Shown: positions 1 to 8,154, counted from the first letter of the stretch. The stretch is 36,165 nucleotides of DNA from Lapidilactobacillus concavus DSM 17758 (GCF_001435835.1 NZ_AZFX01000089.1:1-36165), one strand, 5' to 3'. Numbers and translations: made by a program. The notes: generated by a model not told the origin, from the sequence alone.

Positions 1-47
1 CCCCTAGGATTCACACTTTTATTATTTAAAGTGTAAACCCTAAGGGG
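1..47. repeat. Imperfect palindrome at left edge
   Basis: CCCCT...AGGGG ends enclose CACACTTT and AAAGTGT arms around an AT-rich loop. There is no T-run directly after it, so it may be an operator or part of a terminator for a gene outside the window. Its role cannot be told from this side. Confidence 0.4.
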
Positions 48-54
48 TATTGTA

Positions 55-79
55 CGTGGTAAGAGCCACACCTTTTTTT
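55..79 (+). terminator. Weak terminator-like hairpin
   Basis: GTGGT-AAGA-GCCAC forms a 5-bp stem with a G-T closing pair, followed by ACC and seven T. It probably ends a transcript entering from outside the window, but the stem is short. Confidence 0.35.
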
Positions 80-129
80 ATCTCAAATTTCGATTTAGCT
101 GACGATTCCTTCCTGAAAAACCATTTTTC

Positions 130-176
130 TTGACGCAGGTCAATTATTTCTCATCCGCCTTGAAGTAGACTAGAAT
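130..176 (+). promoter_or_regulatory. FNR-like box and -10 upstream of the HMA/FLP genes
   Basis: TTGAC-GCAG-GTCAA (130-143) is a perfect inverted repeat matching the FNR/FLP pattern TTGAY-N4-RTCAA. TAGAAT at 171-176 is a good -10. The box centre lies about 46 nt before the expected start point, close to a class II activator position. The second gene downstream encodes a Crp/Fnr-family regulator, so autoregulation is a reasonable inference. Confidence 0.6.
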
Positions 177-200
177 AAGTGATTGAAAGGGAGTCTGATT

Positions 201-425
201 ATGGAACAGTTAACCATTACACTCGAACCTTTAGCTTGTCAAAGTTGCTTCGAGCAGATTCAGGATGCACTTGAGCAACAACCCGGTGTGGGTGAGGTCG
301 CTGCTTATTTCAAAACCAACAAATTAGTCATTCAGTTTAATTTAAAGTCAACGAGTGACGCGGAACTCGAAAAAGTCGTCACTAGTATGGGTTATAATGT
401 CGCAAAGACGAGTGTTGCCCGCTAA
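201..425 (+). CDS. Heavy-metal-associated (HMA) domain protein
   Basis: This 74-residue protein has the size and beta-alpha-beta-beta-alpha-beta look of a CopZ/HMA metal-binding domain. The metal site is C13-Q-S-C16 in the context PLACQSC, where copper chaperones usually read GMTCxxC; the missing Met/Thr means copper specificity is not certain. The ATG at 201 is chosen because AAAGGGAG sits 8 nt before it; an in-frame TTG at 183 lies ahead of that site. The gene is first behind an FNR-like box, and an FLP-type regulator follows 160 nt later. Many lactic acid bacteria place such a protein beside a Crp/Fnr regulator and a metal P-type ATPase; here the ATPase lies at 15706. It probably binds or delivers a soft metal ion in the cytoplasm. 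Confidence 0.8.
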   Translation: MEQLTITLEPLACQSCFEQIQDALEQQPGVGEVAAYFKTNKLVIQFNLKSTSDAELEKVVTSMGYNVAKTSVAR

Positions 426-517
426 TGGCACATCCCTGCGCGACCGATTTTACGAAACCCGATCGTTTCATCTTGATTGGTGATGCGGTTGTCCCGACAA
501 CGCCAATGACTCGATGA
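425..517 (+). CDS. Possible 30-residue ORF coupled to the HMA gene
   Basis: The HMA stop and an ATG overlap as TAATG, the usual form of translational coupling. The frame codes for 30 residues with one Cys (MAHPCATDF at the start) and ends at TGA 517. No family is recognised and no separate ribosome site is visible. It could be a real coupled peptide, the remnant of a longer gene, or chance. Confidence 0.25.
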   Translation: MAHPCATDFTKPDRFILIGDAVVPTTPMTR

Positions 518-585
518 TTTAATCGTTATTTTTTAATTGCCCGCTTTTGACGCCTATTTCCTAACTCCAATGAGGTGAAATCATC

Positions 586-1251
586 ATGACAGAACATGTT
601 TGTGCAGAAATCGTCCCCATTTTTCAACAATTGAACCACGATGAATTGATCAAGGTTTCCAGCTTAGTTAAGCATCATCATGTCGAGAAGGGCGAGGTGA
701 TTCTGAGCCCTGATTCGCCGAGTCAGCTTGTCATTATCGCTCAGGGTGCGGCGAAAACTTATCAATTATCTGCTAACGGCAAAGAACAGCTCCTACGCGT
801 TCTGGACGCCGGCGACTTCGAGGGCGAGAAGAATCTCTTCGGTGTCGGTAACGACGAACTCTATGTTGAGATGTTAAAAAACTCGACCTACTGTTCGATC
901 GAAACGACTAATTTTCAACAATTATTGGGCAGTTATCCGAGCATCGCGCTGAAGTTGTTGAAGAGTAACGCCGAAAAAATCGATGCCTTGGAAAAGCAAA
1001 ATCAATTATTGAACCATGACTTAGTTGAACAGCGATTAGCTACTTACTTGCTGGATTTAGCGAAGACCAAGGGCAGTTATCAGTTCATTCTACCGATGAA
1101 GTTGAAGGAGCTAGCGAGCTTTTTAGGGACAACCCCGGAAACGATCTCTCGTAAGCTCAAACTGTTTGTTCAGCAAGACTTACTCACGCAGAATCGCCAT
1201 CAAATTGAAATCACCGCACCAGATCAACTTGAAGCAATCAAAAATGCCTAA
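586..1251 (+). CDS. FLP-like Crp/Fnr family transcriptional regulator
   Basis: The 221-residue protein has an N-terminal cyclic-nucleotide-binding-type beta-barrel (about 10-115), a dimerisation helix (about 115-150) and a C-terminal winged helix-turn-helix (about 170-205, with GTTPETISRKLK as recognition region). It lacks the Cys cluster of iron-sulphur FNR. It does have C6 and C103, which match the two cysteines that form a disulphide switch in Lactobacillus casei FLP (Cys5 and Cys102 in that protein), so thiol redox sensing is likely. GAGGTG at 572-577 precedes the ATG. An FNR-like box upstream of the preceding HMA gene is a probable target. Lactococcal FLPs have been linked to metal (zinc) homeostasis and oxidative stress, which fits the neighbouring metal-binding gene. 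The targets themselves are inferred. Confidence 0.85.
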   Translation: MTEHVCAEIVPIFQQLNHDELIKVSSLVKHHHVEKGEVILSPDSPSQLVIIAQGAAKTYQLSANGKEQLLRVLDAGDFEGEKNLFGVGNDELYVEMLKNSTYCSIETTNFQQLLGSYPSIALKLLKSNAEKIDALEKQNQLLNHDLVEQRLATYLLDLAKTKGSYQFILPMKLKELASFLGTTPETISRKLKLFVQQDLLTQNRHQIEITAPDQLEAIKNA

Positions 1252-1276
1252 TTTAGCACCATCTGTCAATATCGAG

Positions 1277-1304
1277 AAGAACTCAAATTTGAGTTCTTTT
1301 TTTA
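1277..1304 (+). terminator. Rho-independent terminator after the FLP gene
   Basis: A 22-nt perfect palindrome (AAGAACTCAAA/TTTGAGTTCTT, 1277-1298) runs into a T-rich tail, 26 nt after the regulator stop. Confidence 0.85.
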
Positions 1305-1406
1305 TATTAATGCGTTCGATTCGGTCTTTATTTTTCGGGCTTTTCAGAAAACGACCGATATTTTTTTGTAAACATCAAATTCTTTGAGCACGTGGTAAGA
1401 CATCTT

Positions 1407-1434
1407 TTGAAAATAAGAGTAAAATTGTTGTAAT
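1407..1434 (+). promoter_or_regulatory. Probable promoter of the ABC exporter operon
   Basis: TTGAAA (1407-1412), a 16-bp spacer and TGTAAT (1429-1434) lie about 30 bp before the ribosome site of the exporter operon. Confidence 0.45.
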
Positions 1435-1463
1435 GCAATTTTTTTATGACCGGAGGTTTTTCT

Positions 1464-3191
1464 TTGATTTCAACGTTAATGCGTTCCATCCGCCAATATC
1501 GTAAATTATCGATTCTGGCACCTGTCTTAGTGACCGTTGAAGTTGCGATTGAGACTTTCATTCCGTTTATCATGGGTAATATCATCGATAAAGGTTTGAT
1601 GAAGAGCAATCTTGATTATACGATCCACTATGGGTTACTTCTGCTGCTGATGGCAATCGCCTCACTGATTTGTGGTGCGGGTGCCAGCTGGACAGCTGCA
1701 CATGCCGGTGCTGGTTTTGCGACGAACTTGCGGCATGATTTGTTCTATCATATTCAAGAGTTTTCATTTGCGAACATCGATCGATTCTCTGGATCGAGTT
1801 TGGTGACACGTTTAACGACGGATATTACCAACGTTCAAAACGCTTATCAAATGATTATTCGAATTGCTGTGCGTGCGCCAATGATGTTGATTTTCTCAAT
1901 CATCATGGCTTTCAACGTCAGCAGTCAACTGGCATCAATTTTTGCCATTCTTATTCCAATCTTAACGGTGATCTTGGTCGTCATTCTTCACTTCGGACGT
2001 CCATTATTCCGTAAGGTTTTCAAACGCTATGATAATTTGAACCGCGTTGTTCGCGAGAATGTTCGTGGGATTCGCGTTGTCAAAACTTACGTCCGTGAAA
2101 ATGAAGAAATTAATAAGTTTAAAACTTCTTCTAAAGGTATCGCGGATGTCTTCACGAAAGCTCAACGGATCATGTCTCTGAATGGTCCTGCCATGCAATT
2201 AGTCATCAACTCTTCACTGCTCTTGCTGTCATGGTTTGGGGCAAAGATGATCGTTGGTGGCACCTTCCAAACCGGCCAATTGGTCAGCATGTATTCTTAC
2301 TCTAACTCGATTCTGTTCAGTATTAATATTCTGGCGATGATTTTCACTCAGCTTTCAATTTCGCAAGCAAGTGGTGATCGTATCGTTGAAGTCTTGAACG
2401 AACAGTCGACAATCACGAACCCTAATCAACCGATTGAAGACGTCACGGACGGTAGCATTGAATTTCAAGATGTGAACTATAACTTCGCCGATTCAAGTCA
2501 TCCAATCTTGAACCACATTAATCTGAAGATCAATTCAGGTGAAGTGATTGGTATTATTGGTGAAACAGGTTCTAGCAAGAGTACCCTGGTTCAGCTGATT
2601 CCGCGTTTATATGATGCCACTCACGGCAAGGTTCTCGTCGCGGGACACAATGTGCGTCACTATGATTTGAAGGCCCTGCGCGATAATGTCGCAATGGTTT
2701 TACAAGATAGTGTGCTCTTCTCTGGTACGATTGCCGAGAACTTACGTTGGGGTAACGCCGAAGCCACTGATGATCAAGTCATTCGCGCCGCTAAAATTGC
2801 ACAGGCCGATGGTTTCATCAACGAATTTGATCAAGGCTACGACACTTATATCGAGCAAGGTGGTAACAATGTTTCTGGTGGTCAACAACAACGTTTGACC
2901 ATTGCCAGAGCGCTGCTGAAGAATCCGAAGATCTTAATTTTGGATGACTCGACTTCCGCCGTTGATACGAATACCGAACAACATATTCGCCAAGGGTTGC
3001 GTGAAGACTTGCCTGAAACGACCAAGATCATCATTTCGCAACGAATTGTTTCTATTCAAGACGCCGACCAGATCATCGTGATGGACCACGGTCAGATCCA
3101 AGACATTGGCACACATGATGACTTGGTGAAACGCAATCAAATGTACCGTGAGATTTACGAGTACCAACAGAAAGCAGGTGACGAGAACTAA
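1464..3191 (+). CDS. Heterodimeric ABC multidrug exporter, degenerate-site subunit (LmrC/BmrC type)
   Basis: This 575-residue half-transporter has six membrane segments (about 10-310) followed by a nucleotide-binding domain. Walker A is GETGSSKST (366-374), the signature is the canonical VSGGQ, and Walker B ends D494-D495, so Asp replaces the catalytic Glu. The switch region reads SQR where His is usual. These changes mark the non-hydrolysing site of LmrCD/BmrCD/TM287-type exporters; in Lactococcus LmrC the same position is Asp495. Start: an ATG at 1446 would put the GGAGG (1452-1456) inside the gene, so TTG 1464, 7 nt after it, is preferred, and it also gives matching D495 numbering. It overlaps the partner gene by one base (TAATG). 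Likely role: efflux of hydrophobic drugs or bile salts at the cell membrane. Confidence 0.9.
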   Translation: MISTLMRSIRQYRKLSILAPVLVTVEVAIETFIPFIMGNIIDKGLMKSNLDYTIHYGLLLLLMAIASLICGAGASWTAAHAGAGFATNLRHDLFYHIQEFSFANIDRFSGSSLVTRLTTDITNVQNAYQMIIRIAVRAPMMLIFSIIMAFNVSSQLASIFAILIPILTVILVVILHFGRPLFRKVFKRYDNLNRVVRENVRGIRVVKTYVRENEEINKFKTSSKGIADVFTKAQRIMSLNGPAMQLVINSSLLLLSWFGAKMIVGGTFQTGQLVSMYSYSNSILFSINILAMIFTQLSISQASGDRIVEVLNEQSTITNPNQPIEDVTDGSIEFQDVNYNFADSSHPILNHINLKINSGEVIGIIGETGSSKSTLVQLIPRLYDATHGKVLVAGHNVRHYDLKALRDNVAMVLQDSVLFSGTIAENLRWGNAEATDDQVIRAAKIAQADGFINEFDQGYDTYIEQGGNNVSGGQQQRLTIARALLKNPKILILDDSTSAVDTNTEQHIRQGLREDLPETTKIIISQRIVSIQDADQIIVMDHGQIQDIGTHDDLVKRNQMYREIYEYQQKAGDEN

Positions 3192-5047
3192 TGGATGCAA
3201 AAATGACTTCGAAAACTAAAACAAAACGCAGCACGACTTTGATTCGCTTGCTGAAATTCGTGATCGGCACCTACAAAGCACCTTTCATTTTATCCGTGGT
3301 CGCAATTATCGTCAGTGCCGCTGCAGCCGTTGAGGGTTCCCTCTTTCTGCAACGATTAATTGATGATTATATCGTGCCACTGACTAAGCAACAGACGCCG
3401 GATTTCACGCCCTTACTGCGCGCAATCTTGGTCATGGGCGGTATCTATTTGATTGGCGTGATCGGTACACTGATCTTCACACAGACGATGGCCATCCTGG
3501 GGCAACGCCTGCAAAAGAAGATCCGTGACGACATGTTCACCCATATGCAGTCCCTGCCAATTATTTATTTCGATCAGAATGATTACGGCGATATCATGAG
3601 TCGTTATACAAACGATGTTGATACACTGATGCAGATGATTTCGCAGAGTATTCCTCAGTTCTTGAACTCGACTTTCATGCTGGTGTTCGTGATTTCCGGT
3701 ATGATTTCTCTCAGTCCAATCCTCACGTTGGTCACCTTAGTGATCTTCTTACTGAGTATCGGCATCGTGCGGGCACTGACAACTCGCAGTAGTCACTACT
3801 TCAAGGAACAGCAGAAGCAATTAGGCCGCGTCAATGGTTACGTTGAGGAAATGCTGAACGGGTTAAAAGTCGTCAAAGTGTTCTCACATGAGCCTGCAGT
3901 CAAGAAGGACTTCGATCAATACAACGATGTTTATCAATATGATTCTGCCAAAGCGAATGCTTACGCAACGATGCTATTCCCAATCATGGGTAACATTGGG
4001 AATGTCTTGTACGTGCTGATCGCAATTTTTGGCGGGATCGTCGCAATTAACGGTTGGTCCACTCTGAGCCTCGGGGCAATCGCAGCGTTCCTGCAATTAA
4101 GTCGTTCATTCAGTCAGCCGATTTCGCAGATCTCGCAACAGCTGAACTCAATCGTCTTAGCACTTGCCGGTGCGGAACGGATTTTCCAATTGCAAGATAG
4201 TCCTGTTGAAGTCGATGACGGCCAGGTCACCATTGTGCCTGCCAGCGATGGTACGGGCAACAACTGGAATTGGCAAGTCCCACAAGACGATGGCACAGTC
4301 AAACAAGTGCCGGTGAGAGGTCGCATCGTATTCGATCACGTCAACTTCGGTTATCTGCCTGGTCAGACGGTCTTACATGACATCAACGTCACGGTTGAAC
4401 CGGGTGAAAAAGTCGCCTTGGTTGGTCAGACGGGGGCCGGTAAAACCACCATCAGTAGTATGTTGAACCGTTTCTACGAAATCAATTCGGGCACGATCAC
4501 TTACGACGGCATCGATATTCGCAATATCCGCAAAGATGATTTACGTCATTCAATGTCGATTGTCTTGCAAGCAACTAATCTGTTCAGTACCTCGATTCGC
4601 GAGAACATTCGCTATGGTCGACTGACTGCCACAGATGAAGCCGTTGAGCAAGCCGCCGAATTAGCACACGCGGATGAGTTCATCACCGATTTAAGTCAAG
4701 GTTATGAAACCAAGATCGACGGTGACGGCTCAGACTTGTCACAGGGTCAACGCCAATTACTCGCGATTGCGCGGGCAAACATCGCTGACACCCCTCTGAT
4801 GATTCTTGATGAAGCAACTTCAAGCATCGATACCAGAACCGAGCGCCTCGTGCAAGCCGGGATGGATAATCTGATGAAGGGACGCACGACCTTTGTGATC
4901 GCGCATCGCCTCTCCACCATTGCCAACTCGGACCTCATCCTCGTCATTGACCACGGTCACATCATCGAACAAGGTAACCATGATCAACTCATTGCCAAGC
5001 ACGGCGAATATTATCAGTTATACACGGGCAAAAAATCATTAAGCTAA
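3191..5047 (+). CDS. Heterodimeric ABC multidrug exporter, catalytic subunit (LmrD/BmrD type)
   Basis: This 618-residue partner of the preceding gene has an N-terminal six-helix exporter domain, then a nucleotide-binding domain with a canonical Walker A (GQTGAGKTT), Walker B ILDE with catalytic E541, and switch H in IAHRLS. Its signature is the deviant LSQGQ. It therefore supplies the deviant signature to the degenerate site and the good Walker motifs to the active site, as in LmrD/BmrD. Between the membrane and ATPase parts is a longer linker containing NNWNWQ and DDGTV, typical of LmrD-type subunits. AGGTGA at 3177-3182 precedes the ATG, which overlaps the upstream stop. No LmrR-like repressor gene lies beside the pair, so its control here is unknown. 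Confidence 0.9.
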   Translation: MDAKMTSKTKTKRSTTLIRLLKFVIGTYKAPFILSVVAIIVSAAAAVEGSLFLQRLIDDYIVPLTKQQTPDFTPLLRAILVMGGIYLIGVIGTLIFTQTMAILGQRLQKKIRDDMFTHMQSLPIIYFDQNDYGDIMSRYTNDVDTLMQMISQSIPQFLNSTFMLVFVISGMISLSPILTLVTLVIFLLSIGIVRALTTRSSHYFKEQQKQLGRVNGYVEEMLNGLKVVKVFSHEPAVKKDFDQYNDVYQYDSAKANAYATMLFPIMGNIGNVLYVLIAIFGGIVAINGWSTLSLGAIAAFLQLSRSFSQPISQISQQLNSIVLALAGAERIFQLQDSPVEVDDGQVTIVPASDGTGNNWNWQVPQDDGTVKQVPVRGRIVFDHVNFGYLPGQTVLHDINVTVEPGEKVALVGQTGAGKTTISSMLNRFYEINSGTITYDGIDIRNIRKDDLRHSMSIVLQATNLFSTSIRENIRYGRLTATDEAVEQAAELAHADEFITDLSQGYETKIDGDGSDLSQGQRQLLAIARANIADTPLMILDEATSSIDTRTERLVQAGMDNLMKGRTTFVIAHRLSTIANSDLILVIDHGHIIEQGNHDQLIAKHGEYYQLYTGKKSLS

Positions 5048-5107
5048 CTGCATAACTATGATTGAAGACAGCGCTAGTGATGAGTAACCCCACCAAATAA
5101 ACATGAC

Positions 5108-5178
5108 AAAAAGACATCGATAGGTGAATCGTTACTGTCAAATTGACAGATACGCGATAACCCTCGATGTCTTTTTTA
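5108..5178. terminator. Long bidirectional terminator
   Basis: AAAAAGACATCGA (5108-5120) pairs with TCGATGTCTTTTTT (5164-5177). Inside the stem is a second perfect hairpin CTGTCAA-A-TTGACAG. With T on one side and A on the other, it can end both the exporter operon and the decayed ABC gene on the other strand. Confidence 0.8.
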
Positions 5179-5219
5179 ATTGTGGCATCTTCTGAATAAC
5201 TTGCGCTGACTACGGTACA

Positions 5220-5835
5220 TTAGTTATCCGTCTGTTGATAACCATCTGCTTGCATGCGATACAATTCGGCGTAATAAGGACATGTCACCATTAGATCAGC
5301 ATGAGTTCCGAACGCAACAACTCGACCGTTACGCATAACCAGAACCTGATCCGCAAGTTGAACCGCCGCTAAACGATGGGTAATTAGAAAGACTGTCCGC
5401 CCTTTAGCTAATTCGATAAAAGGTTGATAGACTTCATACTCACTACAAGGGTCCAATGCTGCAGTCGGTTCATCCAGAATGAGTAACTGACTCTCTGCCA
5501 TAAACGCGCGAGCAATGGCCAGCTTCTGCCACTCACCACCAGATAAATCAATCCCCTTTGCAAATTGCTGTCCCAACTGTGTCGCCATCGTCAAGTGCTG
5601 CGTTCGCAATGAAAAAAGCAACCGTCCATACGATCAACATAGGTAAAACATTTTGTTGACCCTGAAGGCCGTCCAAAATTCGTTGTGCAAAGGTCAGTAA
5701 TAGCGCTGGTGCCAACGCCTGCAATGGTACCAAGACGATTAATAACAAACTGCTGAGTGGTGCAGCATGCCAAAAAAGACTAAAACTGCGAAAATAGAAG
5801 ATTAGATAGTTCTTATACTTCTCGATTGGACTCAC
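5220..5835 (-). pseudogene. ABC exporter gene with a large internal deletion
   Basis: Read on the minus strand, the first about 80 codons from 5835 encode the N-terminus of an ABC exporter: a short cytoplasmic start (MSPIEKYKNY) and two hydrophobic stretches ending FFIANAA. Then, around 5595-5605, the sequence jumps in another frame to the last third of the ATPase domain: LSGGEWQK signature, Walker B LLILDEPTAALD and switch ITHRLAA, ending at TAA 5220. About 380-400 residues of a normal roughly 590-residue transporter are missing, including Walker A, and the two parts are out of frame, so no working transporter can be made. It lies 95 bp after another damaged ABC gene in the same direction; the two probably once formed a heterodimer. 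Confidence 0.85.
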
Positions 5836-5930
5836 CTTCCTGGACGATTAGCCTATGCGCAATACTAGAAGGAACAAATACGATTAAAAATGTGACTGAT
5901 TATGATTGATCATGCTATCAGGACTTACCA

Positions 5931-7567
5931 CTAACTAAGTTTTGCCTTGAGTGATTGACTCGCTTGAGATTTTTCAGTTTGATCGCCAATGCGGATAACT
6001 TGATCAAATCTATCAAGATAATCTTTGTCTTGATTATGAGAAATCACGATCACAACCTTGTTTTTGATTGATAGAATCATCTTGTCAATTATCTCAGTGT
6101 TTACAGGGTCTAAGTTGCTCGTTGGTTCATCAAAGATAATCACTTCGGGTTCATTGATCATCGCTCGAGCAATGTCGATTCGCTGCTTTTCGCCAGTTGA
6201 TACCGTAGTTGTTGCTTGACCACTGATTGTTCGATTCAAAAATTCCGGTGTAATTTTTAAAAGAGCGAATAACGAGTTGAATTTAGTTAAGTCGATCGAA
6301 CGTCCAACTAGAATATTATCTGCTATAGACCCATCAATCATAAAATCATCTCGCGCAACATAGCCGACATGTTGAAAAAGGCTGGATTGCTTGATATCCT
6401 TTACTGACAAGCTATGATTAATTGTGATTGTGCCGGCGTAATCAGAAAAATATCCTAAGAGCAGTTTAACTAGCGTGCTCTTACCTGAACTGGACTCACC
6501 AACAATGACGTAGCGTTTATTTTTCTCAAAACTTTGGGTTAACCCATGATATAATTGCCGTTTATCAAACGTCATCTCAACGCTATTATAATCAACAGAA
6601 GTAATCTCAGGACAATCATTTTTAGCGGCTTCATTATCTTTCAAACTCAAATAATGATTCATGCGGTCGACTAAATCAGAGGAGCCTTTAATATAATTGC
6701 GGGCGTTTGCAATATTTTGTAGTGGATTAAAGACACCATTTAACAATTGCACAGAAGCCAGCAAAATACCCGTTGTTAAGTTGCCGTTAAAAACAAAGAT
6801 TGCACCTACAGCCATACAGACAACTTGAAATAACAGCGAGAGTGCCATGGCATAATCTCCTAAAGTATCTCGCGTAAATTCGAATTGTTGTCTCGATACT
6901 TCGACATTTTCATCTTCAACTCGATTTTTGACTTCATAATTCTTCTGGGTTCCTAATAAATGAATCACTGAGAATGCCCCAAGAAATTTAGTGATGACCT
7001 TCAAAAACTTATCATTATGTTGCGAATAATCTTCCGTTTTACGCTGTAAAACGTGTGAAAAAAGTGGTGAGATCACCAAGTAAATTGCTGCTGCAACCGT
7101 AAAAGAAGCTGCTAATTCCCAATTTAAACTAAATAACGTGATGACACTGATCGCAAAAGATTGGATCCCAATCAAAATTGTAAATTTAGGTAAAAAGTAA
7201 TTGTCATGAAATAAGTTAACATCCTGCGTTAACATGTTCAGGTAAAAGTTTTGTTCTTGCTTTGAAAAATCCATAATCGTTAAATCAGTCAATTTATGAT
7301 AGACCTTCGTCTTGATTTCATGAAGCATCCTCTTCAAAGAAACATTCACTAAGTAATCGAACAAGACTTGTCCCGCAAAAAAAGCACAATAAATCCGATC
7401 ATCAATCCAATTGCCGTACTTAATTGCTGGCCACTTTTATTTGTTGCTGCATCAATCGTCTTACCCGTATAAACCGCAACCTGTGCTGTAAATAGCGAGA
7501 CTAGGCATCCGACAACACCAATCAGAACGTATAAGCCATAATATTTTTTCTCAATTTTTTTCATCAT
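5931..7567 (-). pseudogene. ABC exporter gene split by a one-base frameshift in a T7 run
   Basis: The first frame starts at ATG 7567 (MMKKIEKKYYGLYVLIG, first membrane helix) and runs to a stop at 7349. The rest of the transporter continues in another frame from about 7385 to TAG 5931. Adding one T to the T7 run (A7 on the plus strand, 7377-7383) joins them into an exporter of about 545 residues. The ATPase part has Walker A GESSSGKST, Walker B VIIFDEPTSN and switch VISHNQD, but the signature is VSTGE rather than LSGGQ and the Q-loop area reads GYVARDD. The deviant signature suggests it was one half of a heterodimer with the next gene. The break could be true decay, a switchable homopolymer or a sequencing error. 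Three tiny ORFs precede it, the last overlapping its ATG. Substrate unknown; peptide export is possible. Confidence 0.8.
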
Positions 7568-7656
7568 TAATTACCTTCTCTAATTAAATCGATCAAGTTT
7601 ATCCAACCAATCGTCAGCCCGATACCTGCCACATGTTTGTCTATGCACTCCTGCAT
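7567..7656 (-). CDS. Possible 29-residue peptide coupled to the ABC gene
   Basis: ATG 7656 opens a frame with start MQECIDKH, followed by a hydrophobic, glycine-containing stretch (VAGIGLTIGWINLIDLI) and a charged end. Its stop overlaps the ABC start as TAATG, which suggests coupled translation. The ribosome site (TTGGGA) is weak. It could be a small exported peptide, a leader peptide, or a frameshifted fragment of a longer gene. No family is recognised. Confidence 0.3.
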   Translation of the reverse strand: MQECIDKHVAGIGLTIGWINLIDLIREGN

Positions 7657-7715
7657 TCCCAATTTTTAGAGCTAACCGACCTTGATGGAAAAGTGACAGT
7701 CGCCGCTCTAATCAT
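7641..7715 (-). CDS. Possible 24-residue Ser/Thr/Cys-containing peptide
   Basis: ATG 7715 follows GGGAG at 6 nt, a good ribosome site. The product is rich in Ser and Thr (ATVTFPSRSVSSKNWEC) with a single Cys near the end. It overlaps the next small frame by 16 nt. Such content is compatible with a peptide substrate of the adjacent exporter, but the length is too short to claim a family. Confidence 0.25.
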   Translation of the reverse strand: MIRAATVTFPSRSVSSKNWECRSA

Positions 7716-7717
7716 TC

Positions 7718-7795
7718 TTAACTCCCATTAACTGATGTAAATATTTTTTCTTCACGTTGGCGTGCTAACCCTATATTATGATGTTGAACTGACAT
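7718..7795 (-). CDS. Possible 25-residue leading ORF of the ABC operon
   Basis: ATG 7795 is preceded by AAAGGCG and lies just after a perfect TATAAT at 7815-7820. The product (MSVQHHNIGLARQREEK at the start) is hydrophilic and unrecognised. It ends two bases before the next small ORF, so three short frames and the ABC gene form a tight string. Confidence 0.25.
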   Translation of the reverse strand: MSVQHHNIGLARQREEKIFTSVNGS

Positions 7796-7814
7796 ATGAT
7801 CGCCTTTTGTGATG

Positions 7815-7842
7815 ATTATATCAATTTATTTTTTTGATTAAA
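7815..7842 (-). promoter_or_regulatory. Probable promoter of the small-ORF/ABC operon
   Basis: On the minus strand TTTAAT, a 16-bp spacer and a perfect TATAAT (7815-7820) lie about 20 nt before the first small ORF. Confidence 0.45.
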
Positions 7843-7922
7843 TACTTTTTATTAAAATAAAATGATTAAATGATGTTGTCTGCTAATCCTTCTGTCTAGA
7901 ACAGCCATTAACAATGGTTTGA

Positions 7923-8045
7923 GACAAAATTACCTCTAATGTTTCTACTGATTCTGACGAAGAAGAACCTTTCGAATTTGATTTCGAACGCGTTAGCGAA
8001 TATGGTCATACACGTCCAAACTGCTATTGTGTTCTCCTTTGTTAA
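7923..8045 (+). other. Open frame without a start codon, ending in a Cys-rich tail
   Basis: Between TGA 7920 and TAA 8043 the plus strand is open for 40 codons. The predicted tail contains an acidic-aromatic block (DEEEPFEFDFE) and then TRPNCYCVLLC, with three cysteines in the last seven residues. There is no ATG, GTG or TTG in frame and no ribosome site; ATT at 7929 would be the only option. The rest of 7796-8232 holds no recognised gene, only this frame and a terminator. It may be the remnant of a secreted or modified peptide gene, or chance. Confidence 0.25.
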
Positions 8046-8120
8046 AGCTTTAGATTACCATCAAAGTCGTATTGATGGCTTTCATTTATCTACCGCAGCT
8101 AGCTCCAAACACGAGTTAAT

Positions 8121-8154
8121 AAAAGCTGTCGTCATTGAATGGCGACAGCTTTTT
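8121..8154 (+). terminator. Terminator following the Cys-rich open frame
   Basis: AAAAGCTGTCG and CGACAGCTTTTT form an 11-bp stem around an 11-nt loop. A strong plus-strand terminator implies a transcript through 7923-8120, although no convincing gene is seen there. The A-run on the other side could also let it serve the minus-strand RNase H gene. Confidence 0.75.

Noticed and set aside
5134-5148. CTGTCAA-A-TTGACAG as an operator
   Set aside because: It is the inner part of a long bidirectional terminator, so pairing in RNA explains it.
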